From contig JAYKKT010000046.1 of NCBI GenBank assembly GCA_036023115.1, positions 5,713,501 to 5,777,500 of the forward strand: DNA of 64,000 bases. The letters run 5' to 3'. The position numbers were made by a program, and so were the translations under genes. This document shows, piece by piece, positions 48,401-61,787 of the stretch. Position 1 is the stretch's first letter. Each line of letters opens with the position of its first letter. This DNA is from Brasenia schreberi (Eukaryota > Streptophyta > Magnoliopsida > Nymphaeales > Cabombaceae). Under the pieces are notes generated by a model, which was not told the DNA's origin, did no database searches, and worked only from the letters and a program-made list of their open reading frames with translations.

Positions 48401-49687
48401 TGTCATGGGAATCAATCTCGATACTTTACACCCTGAACCTTGTGTTGAAGGGTGGGTTTGAACCGTGTCCATTATTCACTCTTAGTCCACACACTATGGT
48501 TATTGCGATATATTTTTTCTTTTATCATCTCCAGGTTTTCGACCCCTGGTGGATATTCTTCAAAGGCTGTTCGTCCTATTGCACTTGCGAAGGTGATGAC
48601 CATAGCACAGATGATGAAGATTGAATTTGGTGCAGCAGGGAGGTCACTTTCAGGCATAGGAGGAGTGGAGACCGGAAGTGATGCCGCTGAGTTCATTCTT
48701 CTTGGAGCAGACACGGTTCAGGTTGTGATGTTTATCCTTGATTTCTTATTAATCCTTTGAACTGTGGTGAATGGTAATGTTTAAAATTTTCCACACATTA
48801 TTGTTTTTCTCTTTTTGTAGCCGACCCCATCTAGTATGGGAAAAGGCTTAGTTGTTGTTGTATTGTTTTTCTCTTTTATATATATTTGCACCGTTGATAT
48901 GTAAGGCTCTGTGGTGGTCTGTGAAGCAACAAGCTTTTGTAGTTGAATTAGTTCAGCATATTCTATTATGGTGTAGCAAGTATCTTGTTGCATAGCTCCA
49001 TTTTCAAACGTTTTGAACTCTGCTAAGGGTTATAGTATCCATTCTTTTTCTCCGAACGTTTTTCATTTCATGCATCTGACTTGGTAATTTATGGTAAACC
49101 TGTGCGTCTTTAATTTCCTTGGATTGATACCTTATGCCTGAGGAAGACCTCATGACTGCTTATATGTTGTTTTTTTAGTGCAACCGCGTATCTGAATGGG
49201 CATCTGCCTTTCAAGAATATAAATATGGAATTTATAGTTTTGGTTTCGGTGGTAAGTGTTTATTCGAAATCTCTCCCTGACGGGAAGCAGTTCCCTATCT
49301 TCTCTTTCGAATCTGTGGCTGGTGATTCTAGTTGGTTGCATGGTTGCCACCAGATTAAAGGAAAACAAGCAGAAAGCTAGAATTTGTTATCGCGCGCTTG
49401 TGTACAAATCATGAACCAAAGAGCATATTCGTCTATCTGATTCATGATCATAATAGTGATGACTCATAAGACTAATCTTATGGTTGCATCAAATATAAAC
49501 ATTACGTTTCTTCCATTTTTTAATGAGTTGAAATGTTTAACAGGTATGCACGGGTGTGATGATGCATGGTTATGGCCTTGTGAAGCAACTATGTGCGGAG
49601 CTAGAGGAGTTCATGAGAAAGCACAACTTCTCATCTATAGATGATTTCAGAGGGTCTGTTTTTCCTTGACTAGTTTCTAGGACTCAG

Positions 49688-49779
<92 letters not shown>

Positions 49780-50072
49780 TATACATATACTTGTATATAT
49801 ACAGAGATATGTATTTGTATATGTACGTGTGCCTCTGTGTGTGTACAATGCAACAGAAAGAAGGTGGTAGTCAATTGGAATTGAATCGACCCCCTTTTCT
49901 TGCTTTCCTCTTCAGGCATTCGTTGCAATACTTCACCACACATACGGATTTGGTGCGGCGGCAGCAAGAAGCCATTCGGCAGAGAAAAGCAGTGAAGAAA
50001 GGCTTGCAGTCTGATAAGGATTGGACTGGTGATGGCTTTGTAAAGGAAACAGAAAGCATGGTGTCCAACTGA
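45433..50072 (+). CDS. PYD1: dihydropyrimidine dehydrogenase (NADP+), plastid
   Basis: PYD1 reduces uracil and thymine to their dihydro forms, the first step of pyrimidine catabolism, in plastids. Seven exons with GT-AG introns were read: 45433-45711, 46358-46621, 46732-46902, 48339-48451, 48535-48721, 49544-49653 and 49916-50072. They total 426 residues, the length I recall for the Arabidopsis protein. The first 45 or so residues are Ser/Arg-rich and look like a transit peptide. After this come LSVTVNGLQMPNPFVIASGP, the active-site loop NFSCPHGMPERKMG (catalytic Cys near residue 190), WAKMTPNITDI and INTIMSVMGIN. SGIGGVETGSDAAEFILLGA follows, a flavin-phosphate-type region. The C-terminus ends KDWTGDGFVKETESMVSN, as in the family. 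Introns carry a 46-bp retroinsertion (48816-48861) and a CT/TA microsatellite (49690-49776). No damage to the frame is seen. Confidence 0.95.
48816..48861 (+). mobile_element. 46-bp LINE/SINE 3'-end insertion with 16-bp duplication
   Basis: In PYD1 intron 5, the sequence TGTAGCCGACCCCATCTAGT, then ATGGGAAAAGGCTTAG and TTGTTGTTGT, is flanked by attgtttttctctttt at 48800-48815 and 48862-48877, identical over 16 bases. It is an extreme 5' truncation of the family also seen at 12500 and 22720. Confidence 0.9.
49690..49776. repeat. CT/TA compound microsatellite in PYD1 intron 6
   Basis: About 32 bases of (CT)n followed by about 54 bases of (AT)n, wholly inside the intron between 49653 and 49916. 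Confidence 0.97.
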
Positions 50073-52515
50073 ACTCTGAGAATGCTTTGGGAAATAAAAT
50101 CTCTCACGTGCCGTTCATCATGGTGTCCAACATAAAGTGGTCTTGTTCAATAATGGAAGCTCTGAACTTGGATTTAAATGTGAATTTTAAGGGCCTAGAG
50201 TTTGTCTTGGCATATGCCTGTATTATTGTCAAGAAATCTTCTGGTTGAATGTACGTTAAGGACATTTGATTAAGGTTGCCTCTTTATCTCTCATGTAGGA
50301 AGCTGGACGCCGATGAAGTTTAGGCTGCTAAACACGTCTGCATTGCCTGTGGGAGAGATTCTTACGCTGGAAGGAGTTCATTTCTCGCTTAATCTTTTCC
50401 ACATCCTTCTTTGATTACCAGACTTAGGCCTACGAAACTGGAATTATGGCCCAGGCACTGTAGGGAGCCGTTTGTAAATGGTTCAGATTGAACTGGTGTT
50501 GTGTGCCAGCTCCATTATGACACGGAACTTGAAGCACCAAAAAGTCCATGTACTATGAGATCTAGATTTCCACGTATAGTGGGAAAAATGAATCAATCCT
50601 CTAATTTTTATGGCAAGCCATAGTGACAAGAAAAACATTCAATTGATGTTTAGAAAGGATATTCTTTATTATACACAGCTGAGGACGGACAAGGAAATTT
50701 GTGATGGGCGCGCCTACACCGTCATCGAGGAAGCTCGATTTCAATTTGAATTCAGTGTGTGCAGCAAAAACAGCTTGACAAGTTGGTATGCTCAACCTCA
50801 AAAAGAGATGCAACATAAACATGTTTGATTGGGCTCCGGGCTGGAAAACCAAACCAAGTTATGACCGGATTCATGTCGAGTCAATATCATGGAACCACTT
50901 TGGCATCTCACCATGTTGTGTGAGTTATTCAAGATCGAATCTCACCATAGACATGGACCTGGTGTAATTAGTTTGATAGAAATTGCGTTAGAAAGAGGAC
51001 AGTTCATCCTCAAAGGCCTACTCTTGCAATGGTTCGTTTCTAAAGATGAACTTTTGGATGTATGTTTGGTTTGCCTATCTTATGGAGAAAGTATATGATG
51101 GTCGTTGCACTGACTAGAAAAACCAACAAATTTTGACTAACTATAAGCTGATCTTCACTAACCTAAGCGAAGATGGGATCAATTTGAAGGTCGTTCGACG
51201 TGAACAACTTGACGACATGGTGAAATGAAGTCGCTCTCGTGATAGCGATGGGCCTTCGATAAGGGTTCACAAGATTATGAATCAAAAAGTTCAAAAAATC
51301 TGTGAATTTCTCACACAGAAGGTCAACATGAACAAGAAGTTTCTCTACACCCACGGTCAAGCGTGTTGATTTCTTCTCAACTCAACCAGCAAGGGCTTTG
51401 GTTTTTAATGTGGAGTACTGTCATAGCCCACGGTTAAATCCAGGTTTTTTATTGAGAAACACTGAAAGGCTTTTTTCAGAGCACACGGCTTTAACCGTAG
51501 GCTATACATTTCCCATTTTTTTCAAAATTTGGGCTTTACGTGCACCTGACCTCACCATAATTTAACTCTGTTCACTTGTATAGGACATGTAAATAAATAA
51601 TAGAATCCGTAATTGTAAATCTTTGGGTTGGATTGGGACCCAGACTCGGATCCAAACCCACCAGGAAGACAGCCTGGAACTGTCATGGCCAACCATGTCG
51701 TGTGTCAGATCTCGTGGTAATTGTCCAGATCTCGTTGGGATGTGATCACAACAATACAAGGACTTGTCATTTATAGAAATTTATGTATAGTTCAATTGCG
51801 ATTTATATGTTGGATTTAAGATCCAAGTTTGTATTCTTTTTTTCTTTGTAGAACTAATATGAACCAGATCCGAGTTGGTACTGGATCCTACAATCTGTCC
51901 TGAATCTGATATACTTGAATTATGACGGTTCAACCTTTTGATATCTCAACGCGTCTTCGATGGATAGGTGTTACATCCGAATTTGATGTTCAACAACTTC
52001 ACAGGGTATGAAAATGACATTGGTATGGGATTTGTTTTCTTAGATAGCATTCACACCTTCTTAGGAGATCATCTTTCTATCCTTCACACTAAACATGTTA
52101 TCAGCAAAATTCATGGCGTTCATCTCAACTTGGCACCAATATACATGTTATCATCATATGCATAAAATATGCCATTCATCTATAGATCATTGATCTACCA
52201 TGTCACTTGATCGATTTGCAGGAAAAAGGCTATGTAGTATTTTGCGAATCGCATTATGATTGCCTTAACTCTCATAACATTCAACGAGCAGTAAAGATAA
52301 CAAAAATTATGTTAACGTAAGCACATTTAGGAATTGTAAAGTCTGCTACATTGATGAAAAGCAAGTGGATTATCGATGAGTTCGCTTGCATTAACGGGTG
52401 ATTATCTACAGTTTTCACTCTGGAAAGAACTGTGGTGGTTCTTGCCGCTTTGATTGGAAGAGGTTACACTAATCATGCTAATGAATGCGGTGAAACTCGT
52501 CCATTTGTTTGACAG
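50073..52515. other. intergenic, with one small inverted-repeat element
   Basis: PYD1's 3' flank is followed by unassigned DNA. Frames of 65-83 codons, for example 51968-52165, carry no recognised motif. A palindromic element lies at 51425-51506. The upstream exons expected for the MACPF relic were not found here. Confidence 0.5.
51425..51506. repeat. short palindromic element, MITE-like
   Basis: TAGCCCACGGTTAAA on the left is mirrored by TTTAACCGTAGGCTATA on the right, about 50 bases apart. The same ends occur near 57875-57920 (GGCTATATGAACATAGTCC, then ACGGTTAAAACC) and, shorter, near 21226-21252. It is probably a small non-autonomous element or a degenerate transposon end. Confidence 0.55.
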
Positions 52516-53944
52516 ATGAGCGAGCTGTTCAACCAGAAAAGCAACCTACCGGGAAAAATCCCCTCAGGATTCTTCAATTCAACGTTTGGATTCAACAGTT
52601 CTTCATGGGCATCCGAGGGGTCAGAAACCAAATTCTTAGCACTTGATGGCTACTTCATCTCCATCTTCGACATCCACATTGATCGTCACTCCCTCGTCCT
52701 GTGTGATCATGTAAAAAAGACCGTCCCGTTCCTATCACCTGGGGATCTGCCTTAGCAAGGTTAAAACCTTTTGATTTTTCAATTCTTAGACGATGGTCAC
52801 ATGAACCCACATCATGATCAAGAGTGTCATGATAGCATTTTTGTTGTTATGTACGGACATGACATAAATTCAATCATGTAAGCATACCATATCAAATAAA
52901 TCAAATGGTGTAACCAATTGGTCTCAAAGTATCATAATGGTGCAAATCATAGGTCATATAAGTGTTTAGAAAAAATACCTTTAAAATACCGAAATAAAAA
53001 TTTCTCAAACATATTAAAAAGGTTTTTCCATTTTTATGATGAAGAATTCTTTTCAACTTGGACTTTTTTCAAGTAAACCTTGCTTAGGCATTGATTGGTG
53101 ACACTGAAGTTACTTAGTTTTTCTTAATCATGATTAATGGTAATATTACAGATTTATGGGAAAGTATGGGAGCCACATCATAGTTGGATTGACTATTGGT
53201 GGTCAGGATGTGGTCTATGTTAGACAAACCAACTCTTCAAATTTGCCTCCATCTCATCTCAAGAGTTACCTCGAGGAACTTAGAGATCAATTGTTCACCG
53301 ATTCCTCCACTCCATACCAAACGCAAGCAACTGAGAATAAAAGGTATTTTCGCTTCTTAATTTGTTTGAATTTATTTAATGTTATACTCAAATTAATCGT
53401 GTGTATACATATATGTTATGCAAACTCTATTCAATTTGGATAGTTGAGATTGAAAAATAAGATGTGATAAGTGCATGTGGAAAAATAAAAAAATCTAGAC
53501 CATCCATCTCTCTTATTTGAATAGTTGAGATTTGAATGGAGTTTGTACAATCTGACTTCTATATATATATATATATAAACACTCTCAAGAGAACGAGAAT
53601 TACAAGACTCCATTACATGTCCATGCTAATGTCGAGAGATTGAGAGTCTAGCAATTCTCTTTCTATATATACATATTGATGTATGTATGTAGATGTTTCT
53701 TCTTTTAGTTACAATAAGATGTTCCGATGACCTAATACTCTGGATGCGATGTATGTATGCGTTCCTTTTTTTATATATAGTTTCTCCTCTTTTTCTTCAC
53801 TGCCAGGTGCCGGAGGCTTTTAATGTTTTTGAACCTTATCCTATGAGCCCAGAATGCCCATCCGTAGCAACCAAAGACGTCAGTGGAAGAATGGTACTTT
53901 TCTTTTGCATGCATGAGAACACCATGTATATATATAAACATGAT

Positions 53945-54145
53945 TGGTTTTAACTGGAATTGAATCGAATCAAGAACCGGAGAAACTGGAACCAAGGCTC
54001 ACCCAGTCCAGTTTCACCCTTTACCAAATCGGAATCGGATTCAAACCAACGATTCCAATATTTTAAAAAAAATCTTATAAAAAATACAATTTTTATTAAA
54101 TTAACCGTTTCAGATTTCGAGAGAATCAAAACCGGACATGTCTCT
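53945..54145. repeat. GGTTCC-rich MITE-like repeat in the MACPF relic
   Basis: Same plan as the copy at 5890: AACTGGAATTGAATCG, GAACCGG and GGAACC words, then an A/T-rich core (AAAAAAATCTTATAAAAAAT), ending AAAACCGGACATGTC. It lies between two exons of the relic. Confidence 0.5.
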
Positions 54146-55299
54146 TTCTATGTGTCTCTCTCTATATATAAAAAAAAGTTTTTGGAGAGAATAAACCCTC
54201 TAAACACTGATGGATCGATTGGTCGTGATTTGCGCATCAGGAAGTACAACAATATTATTTGCTTTTTCTACAAGAATCGTGCCCTTCCAGTCGTTTTGAT
54301 CCGATAGTTATGATTAGATATATTATATATTCTTCGAGGATCCTAAAATTGCTCTCTCTCTCTCTCTCCTTTTATATATTCTCTCTCTCCTATTATATTG
54401 TGTACGTACGAGAAAGTGATTCTCTCACGTTGGTGTAGTTCAATTTCTTTTTGTCGAAGAAGTTGATGTGATTTTAACCATTCATTTATTTGTTTGATGT
54501 GATTGTTTACAGTGCTAAAGACCAATTAGCAATTAACAAGGTTTTTCTTCTGGTGGTACAGGGAATCACAGTGATCAATCAATTCAAAGAGAGGCGGGGA
54601 CACATCCATCAACAGTCACTATGCATGGCATGCCTTCTTATCTCACGCTATAAACCTCAACCTTCGTTGTCAGTTCTCTCCCTCTCTCTCCCCCCCCCCC
54701 CCCCCGCCCCGTCCACACTCTCAAATAACACACACAATAAATAGGTTTCTGAATTTTCTTCATAATTTCTCCCGTCTCTATTCAGATAAGCCGCCGACAG
54801 AAGAGCTAGAATTGTTTTTGCATTTTCAATCACATAAGATATGGGCACCAATTCACGGTGACCTCCCACTTGGGCGTCCAGCCAACAGGTCCATTAATCC
54901 GTCTCCAGCTTTGCACTTTTCGCTATTAATTAGTACGTTAACACTGCTCAGTTACCTTAACAAGATCTGAAGCATCTCTCTCTCTCTCTGCGTGTGTGAA
55001 AAATTCCCAAAAATGGTTCTTTAATTTGCATGCCCAAAAAGTTGGCCTCAACTATTTTTTGAGCAGGCAAGCATATCATTTTATACGAATTACGAACAAA
55101 CGAACTCTTTAGACGTAAAAAATCGATTCGTTTACATTAAAAGGAAACATGAAAGTACTCGATACTAGGGAATTATTGGGTGTTACGCACCCATCGTATG
55201 TGGTCAGGTTTGTAGATGAAAAAATAACTAATTTGTGGAGCTAAGGTGTATTCAATTAGAATATGCATGCAACACAATACACCAGACACATTTGCATAC

Positions 55300-55412
<113 letters not shown>

Positions 55413-55901
55413 TAGACCTTTGGTGTTAGACATGACTATTATTATCATCTTTACAATAAAATTAGATGGTTGTTATGAGCCGATCCATCTCACATTGCAT
55501 TTAATACCTACAATATGCATTAAAATGTTATCGATGTGTGTGTTGTCCGTACATTCACATATACGATGATTGTCTAGTAAAATTTAGCATAAGAGGTTAT
55601 CTAGCTCTGAGTACTTATATGTATGCATTAAAATATTATTGATATTCAAAGAAACATCAATTTGTGGCATCCGTACAATCGCATGAACAATATAGATCAT
55701 CAAGTAAAGTATGGCACGAGAGGTCATTTAGTAGCTCCCAGTTTTTATATATACATACGTATGTATACATATGTATATAATTCACATCATGTGTATTAAA
55801 ATGTCATTGATCTTCATGCGAAATTTGATCAGTGCTATCCATATGATATCATAAATGATATAGATAATTTAATAAAGTTTGACATGAGAGGCTATCTAGC
55901 A

Positions 55902-55904
<3 letters not shown>

Positions 55905-55975
<71 letters not shown>

Positions 55976-56030
55976 CTATGCATATCATCTAGTAAGTTTA
56001 CAGATACTATCTAACAACTCCCTCTCTCTG

Positions 56031-56121
<91 letters not shown>

Positions 56122-56135
56122 ATGCTTGTATGTGT

Positions 56136-56203
<68 letters not shown>

Positions 56204-56205
56204 AA
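55905..56205. repeat. cluster of TA microsatellites
   Basis: Three long (TA)n tracts (about 55905-55963, 56035-56102 and 56140-56180) are separated by short unique pieces, with a TG run near 56103-56121 and a GA run at 56181-56202. Flanking sentences such as GTCATTGAT and CTATCTAGCA also recur, suggesting the region grew by local duplication. Confidence 0.95.
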
Positions 56206-56619
56206 CAAAAAGGTTGCTAGGTTGTCATTTATGTTAGACTGTTGGATTGAATAGATGAATGGTATAGATTAAAAAACCAAAAAGAAAAAAAAGTATATGA
56301 TATACTTTATGCTATTCACTTATTTTAAAATTTATTTTTATCCTTTTGATTTAGACAGTAATATGGATGATTCAATATGAATGGGTATCTAACAATTCTA
56401 CATAAAATGTAGAGAACATAATATATGCTAGCATACTTGTGTGTTAGCATGTCTAAACAAATATCAGCCGTCTAGTGTCGAAATTTAAATTCAAAAAGTA
56501 AAATAAAAAAGCAAACTCCAAAGTACACGTACTTTTTCTTTTTGAAGTTAAAATTTCAATCATTACTCATTTAAGATGATGTTTGAAATTTGTTTTGAAA
56601 ATACTAAAAATATATCAAG

Positions 56620-56621
<2 letters not shown>

Positions 56622-56704
<83 letters not shown>
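56622..56704. repeat. TA microsatellite
   Basis: About 80 bases of pure (TA)n directly upstream of a tRNA-like SINE. Confidence 0.97.
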
Positions 56705-56711
<7 letters not shown>

Positions 56712-56739
56712 AAAGCATGGATATTAAATCCCAGTGTCT

Positions 56740-56870
56740 CACACAAAGAGCGATAATTCACCTGGATGGGTGGTTGACTCACAAGCTGAAAGTTATGAGT
56801 TCGACACCTTGGGTTGAGTTATGCTTCCAGCTTTGGCCACTTGATTGTGAAAAAAAGAAAGAAAGAAAAG
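56740..56870 (+). mobile_element. tRNA-derived SINE, CACCTGG type
   Basis: It reads TTCACCTGGATGGGTGGTTG, then GAAAGTTATGAGTTCGACACC (B-box region), TTCCAGCTTTGGCC and a tail AAAAAAAGAAAGAAAGAAAA. It is closely similar in plan to the copy at 57671. Confidence 0.65.
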
Positions 56871-57670
56871 GTAAACGGCCTCTCTCCAAATCCAGGAACG
56901 TTGCCTCTAGGGCCTTAACTTCAGCTTAGCAATGAGCAGCTCCTACCCACTCTGGAAGCAAGATAGATGATTATAATCACTGGCTTCTATAAATTCCTAA
57001 TCGAAAGGTGTCAATGCTATGGTTTTGTTTAGGGGGAAGCAGAAGCCTAACTCACACAAATACACATTCGTGCGCCCGCACACACACACTCTACCATGCC
57101 CTTTAGTTGATTTGCTTTTCCATAAACTTTAAATTCCACAAGCTTACGTAGAAATTAGATCCCCATATCGAACAGCAAGATAAAAAAAAACTTGTCGTGC
57201 AGGTGATGGTTGGGAGGAAGCCTGTGACAGGAATGAGATTGCATCTCGAAGGCGCCCATGGAGATCGGTGAGAAATATCTTTCAATATTTTCTTTTGGTT
57301 ACATAAATATTTTTTTATCTTGGTAAATTATAAATTTAACACTCCAAAAGATGCAGTGGATAACTTCAAACATTTTGAAAGGAAACCATGGTCTTACCTT
57401 TTCGTAAAGTTCGATACTAATGGGACACATGGTAGAGCACAAACGCAACGCAAGAGTTTTTGTAAAAGACCCCAGTATGTGTAGAAGAAGGTGTTGCTGT
57501 TTATACAGCACAATCTTTGCATGCATGTCTCTAAAACCCCTCTGATTTCATGAATGCATGCGTGCTCACAGTAACAATATGATGCATTTAATTAAATCAG
57601 CAATCGAATGAGCTTATTGATGAATAGGTGATTCTTGCGTAGCAAACCAGGCCGCAATGCACAAGAAACC

Positions 57671-57757
57671 GTAGCTCACCTGGTTAGGGATTGACTCAAG
57701 GTCATGAGTTTGATACTCGGGGCATGCATCTGGCTTCGGCCCTCCGGTTCTACCAGA
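57671..57757 (+). mobile_element. tRNA-derived SINE, CACCTGG type
   Basis: GTAGCTCACCTGGTTAGGG, then AAGGTCATGAGTTTGATACTC and GGCTTCGGCCCTCCGGTTC. The 8-base word aagaaacc flanks it at 57663-57670 and 57758-57765, a possible short target-site duplication. Confidence 0.65.
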
Positions 57758-58051
57758 AAGAAACCAAAGAACCATGCTGCAACCTGAAATTGTGTATCAT
57801 ATGGGATTTGAAATGGAACTGCTTTGCCATGTAGCAACCCCTTTTTTGACTGAGTAGTGACGTTACATGCCATGGTTTTAGTCGAGGCTATATGAACATA
57901 GTCCACGGTTAAAACCCTATAGACAATTTCTTTCGAAGTAGCCTCTGCTGGTAGCCTCTTGAGCTCAATAACGGCTTAGGCAGCTATCACCGGCGCGGAA
58001 AAGGCAGAAATTGATTCCAGATCTGCAAATTTTAGCGGGACAATGGAGTCT

Positions 58052-58375
58052 CTCTCTCTCTCTCATTTTATTTTAATAAGGTATGCTTTTTTGGCACATA
58101 TTCTTGTAGTGTTGATAGATGTGAATCTATGATTAGCACTGGAAGTATCTCTTTAATATGATTTACCTTCGTTCAATATTCTGTTCTCTCTGATTTTATT
58201 TTAATAAGGTCTGTTTTTTTGGCACATATTCTTGTGGTGTGGATAGATGTGATTCTTTGATTAGCACTGAAAGTATCTCTTTAATATGATTTACCTTCGT
58301 TCAGTATTCTCATCTCTCTGATAATATTTTAATAAGGTCTGTTTTTTTGGCACATATTATTGTAGTGTGGATATA
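58052..58375. repeat. 128-bp tandem repeat, about 2.4 copies
   Basis: Successive units share TTTTAATAAGGT(A/C)TG, TTTTTTTGGCACATATTCTT, TGATTAGCACTG and AAGTATCTCTTTAATATG. They start near 58065, 58193 and 58321, exactly 128 bases apart; the third unit is partial. Confidence 0.93.
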
Positions 58376-59260
58376 TTCTTATATGTATTCTTATCATGAC
58401 CATCGTTCATGCAATTAATTGAGTCAATCTCGGGTTGATCTTTCCTCACGATATGGACAAATAGTATTGATGATGGACAAGTTGATCTTTGCCATCCGTA
58501 TTACATGGACGGTATAGATCGTCTAATAGATTACATGAGAAAAACTCCTAATATATATAGATATTTGAAATGAAACTATTAAACATTATGGCTTTTGTTT
58601 AGGTAAGTAGTGATATGGCGATCATTATTTCATCAAAAGAGTCCATAACTTGGGTTACTTAGGTGTGTTGTGTGTGTGCGTGTGCTCTTGTCAGAACATT
58701 TTCCTTTTAGCAAAGGAATCTCTTCCATGAAACTAATTTAAATTTTCATTGGTGGAGGCTGTTTTCCCTGATCCTTCTGGGCATAGTTGTGGATCCTGAA
58801 TTGAATTGGCAGGGCGGGGCAAGTAGGTGGGCGATTGCCAAGCCTAATATCGATTTCTCTTGATATCGACTGGTGCTGCTAAGTGTTCATACATATTTCA
58901 TGGTTTATTTCTGCTGATTACATCATTGGAAAAGGAATTAGTACTCACAATTCACATATTTAACAGTTGGGGGGTCTTCTCCTCCTCTTCTGTCATGCAC
59001 TATATTATGTACATTGTACACTGTCCCTGAAAAACAAAAAGGGTTAGCCTCTCTTACATAACCCAATGTAGCAGAGAGAATTCTACTAACAAATGCATTT
59101 TCCCCTTCTCCAAGTCGAGCCTGGCTCCAGTTACAAGTCAATGGTCCGGGCAGTCTTGTGAGCCCATGCACACTTGTGAGGTATCAACGAGCCTCAGACC
59201 CTTTGGCATGTGCGCTGCTGATGGGGTCCCTCGGGATGTCCAAGAAAGAAAATTCTATAC

Positions 59261-61481
59261 CTATTTGGAGAAAACATTCATCAGATCGTTTGAAGAGAAG
59301 TGCTGTTGCAAAACAGGAATGCCAACATTCGCATTGCCCCTGAAATCCAAATTTACCACTTCCTTCACATATTCATTGCCGAGGCAACCGACGACACCCT
59401 GGTCCCCCTCATTTGCAAAGCTTGTGCTCAGGATGCTTGGGTTAACAACCGTCATGCCTGTATGAATCCCTTGGTTCGACAAAGGGCCATCTTGGACGCC
59501 ATATGAAATCTCACAAGCATTTGGTACAATGTCAGCGGCCAGCTGGATACCAGGATTATAGCCAATACTATCTTGTATCGAGTTATGAACTGGCCAGCTT
59601 TGTAAACCTGTCGTGCTCTCACAAGGTATAGAGGAAGAAGCTGCAAGGGACTCTGAAATCGGAAGGGAATAACCACCAACTAAACCAACACTCCTCAAAT
59701 CATGATCTGATATTTTTCTCATCCCAATGCTTGGAGAAGAAAGCATGTTGTAGTCAACAACCGAATCACAATTGAAACTTGAGATGCCTGGATTGTGGTT
59801 GACGAAGGAAGACTCGAAGTTACTGCTACCAAAAAAACTATCAGAAGAAGTAGAACCGAGAAAACAAGGTGGCTGTGTATTGAATGCATGCGCTGAATCC
59901 AACTGCACGGCTGCTTGCTGCTGATATAGCTGCTCCAGAATGTTATCTACATGAGAATTTAAACCTTCAATACCGTTGGAGGGGACTGCTTCTCCAAAGG
60001 GGTGTTGCCATGAGGAACAACCAGATGGATTATCGCTGATCAATACATTGGTTTGTGCAACGCTATCCATAGGTCTGCTCTGGGATCCACTAACTGCTGC
60101 TTGTACGAGAGTAGACTCGTCCATAGGTGGCATGACCAAGCTGCTAGAATGGCAACCAAGTAACTCAGCATGCAATGCACCAAAAGGCTGTTGGGCAATC
60201 CCGCCAGATGCTGCCAATGCTTGCATATTGATGAAATTTGGCATCGGAGTAGGTTGCCCCTTCAGTTCCATAGGTCCACCAAAGGAGCCACAAAATGCTT
60301 CTCGGTTGTGAGCGTTCTGAGGGATACGATTAACCCTTTTCAAATAAAGCCTGAACTTCTGAAAATCAAGAAGACCAGTGTCTGTTGAATCATTCACTCC
60401 ATCCATCTTCATTAGTATAAACATTCATCAGTTGCTTAATTGACATTATTTCTAATTAGTACCAAGTAGACATCGTTTCCATATACTGTAATTTCTAAAT
60501 CAACGGTTTAGCAGGATTATGCCCGTAAAGGAAACACAGGAGATAATGCATATCCACCAAAAAGCTCCATCAAAACATAAACAAATGAATCATATGTATG
60601 GATTGTAGAGAAACCAACTTCATGACTGATTTTACACCAAACTTAGCTTCAAACAGACTGAGTTCCTGGGGCATGACATGGATACCGCAGCTATTCAGTC
60701 CCTCCTTGGAGACCCTGTTGGTGCCGCATACCCCTTGATGTTTTGGGCATATTTCCTGTCTACAATGTGTTCTTCACTTCTCTCTTATATTTAATACATA
60801 TATATAGATGCAAACACACACATATACATAAACATATCTGACATGTCATAGAATTTCATGGTGTACCATGTACTAATTTAAACATAAGGACCAGAGGTCT
60901 CAATAGAAACTGCTGAGGACCTTTTGAAGTACCCAAGTTAGATAGAGAAGTAAAGCTAACAGGACCAAATAAATGTTTTGATTGAACAATCTAAGACATC
61001 ACTAAACGGTGCAGAAAGCAACCACAACTTCTGCTATGGAGAAGAAACTGAGCTTGGAAGTGCTTAATAAAGTATCTTGTAGTGAGGTCAGAAGTTAGAA
61101 AAAAAGATGGCGCCAAAACTACAACATGACAACCTTTCCCATGTAGTAATTTTATCAACTAAAAGTACATGCGCTAAGTGCCAAAGTTAATTTGTGATGA
61201 ACAAGACCCTTAGGAAGGTGAATAGAACAATGAAAATTTTAAATAAGTTTTAGGAAAGAACTCAATTCAGACCTCAAAGTAGAGGTGTCAAAATGGGCCT
61301 GGCCCAGCCCTGCCATGAAAAGTTGTAGGGCCAAATGGCCCTGGGGGCAACAGGGGATGGCCGAGATAGCCCGCGGGGCCACAGGCTGTTGGATATTAGA
61401 TCAGGTCTATAAGACGATCTGCTCGAAATGCAAATCCAATTGCAGCATTTCAGATTTCAACAAGACACATAATAAAAAAAC

Positions 61482-61528
<47 letters not shown>

Positions 61529-61689
61529 GTATATATATATATGTATGTATATATATGTATATATATGTATGTATATATACATATGTATTACATATAAATA
61601 TACACATACATGCAATAAAAAACTATATATGTATGTGTATATACATATATATACATGTAATAAAAAACTATACATACATACTCGAAAAA

Positions 61690-61787
<98 letters not shown>

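Larger units (their letters stand above)
57268..59260. other. intergenic with SINE and tandem repeat
   Basis: It contains the SINE at 57671, the palindromic element near 57875-57920, the 128-bp tandem repeat at 58052-58375, and the 3' flank of the response regulator. No additional coding sequence is recognised. Confidence 0.5.

Noticed and set aside
50601..50852. Opposed frames of 72-83 codons downstream of PYD1
   Set aside because: No motif, no splice context and ordinary base composition; treated as chance frames.
51968..52165. Frame MLHPNLMFNNF as the missing first MACPF exon
   Set aside because: It does not resemble the family N-terminus and lacks a matching donor in phase with MSELFNQ.
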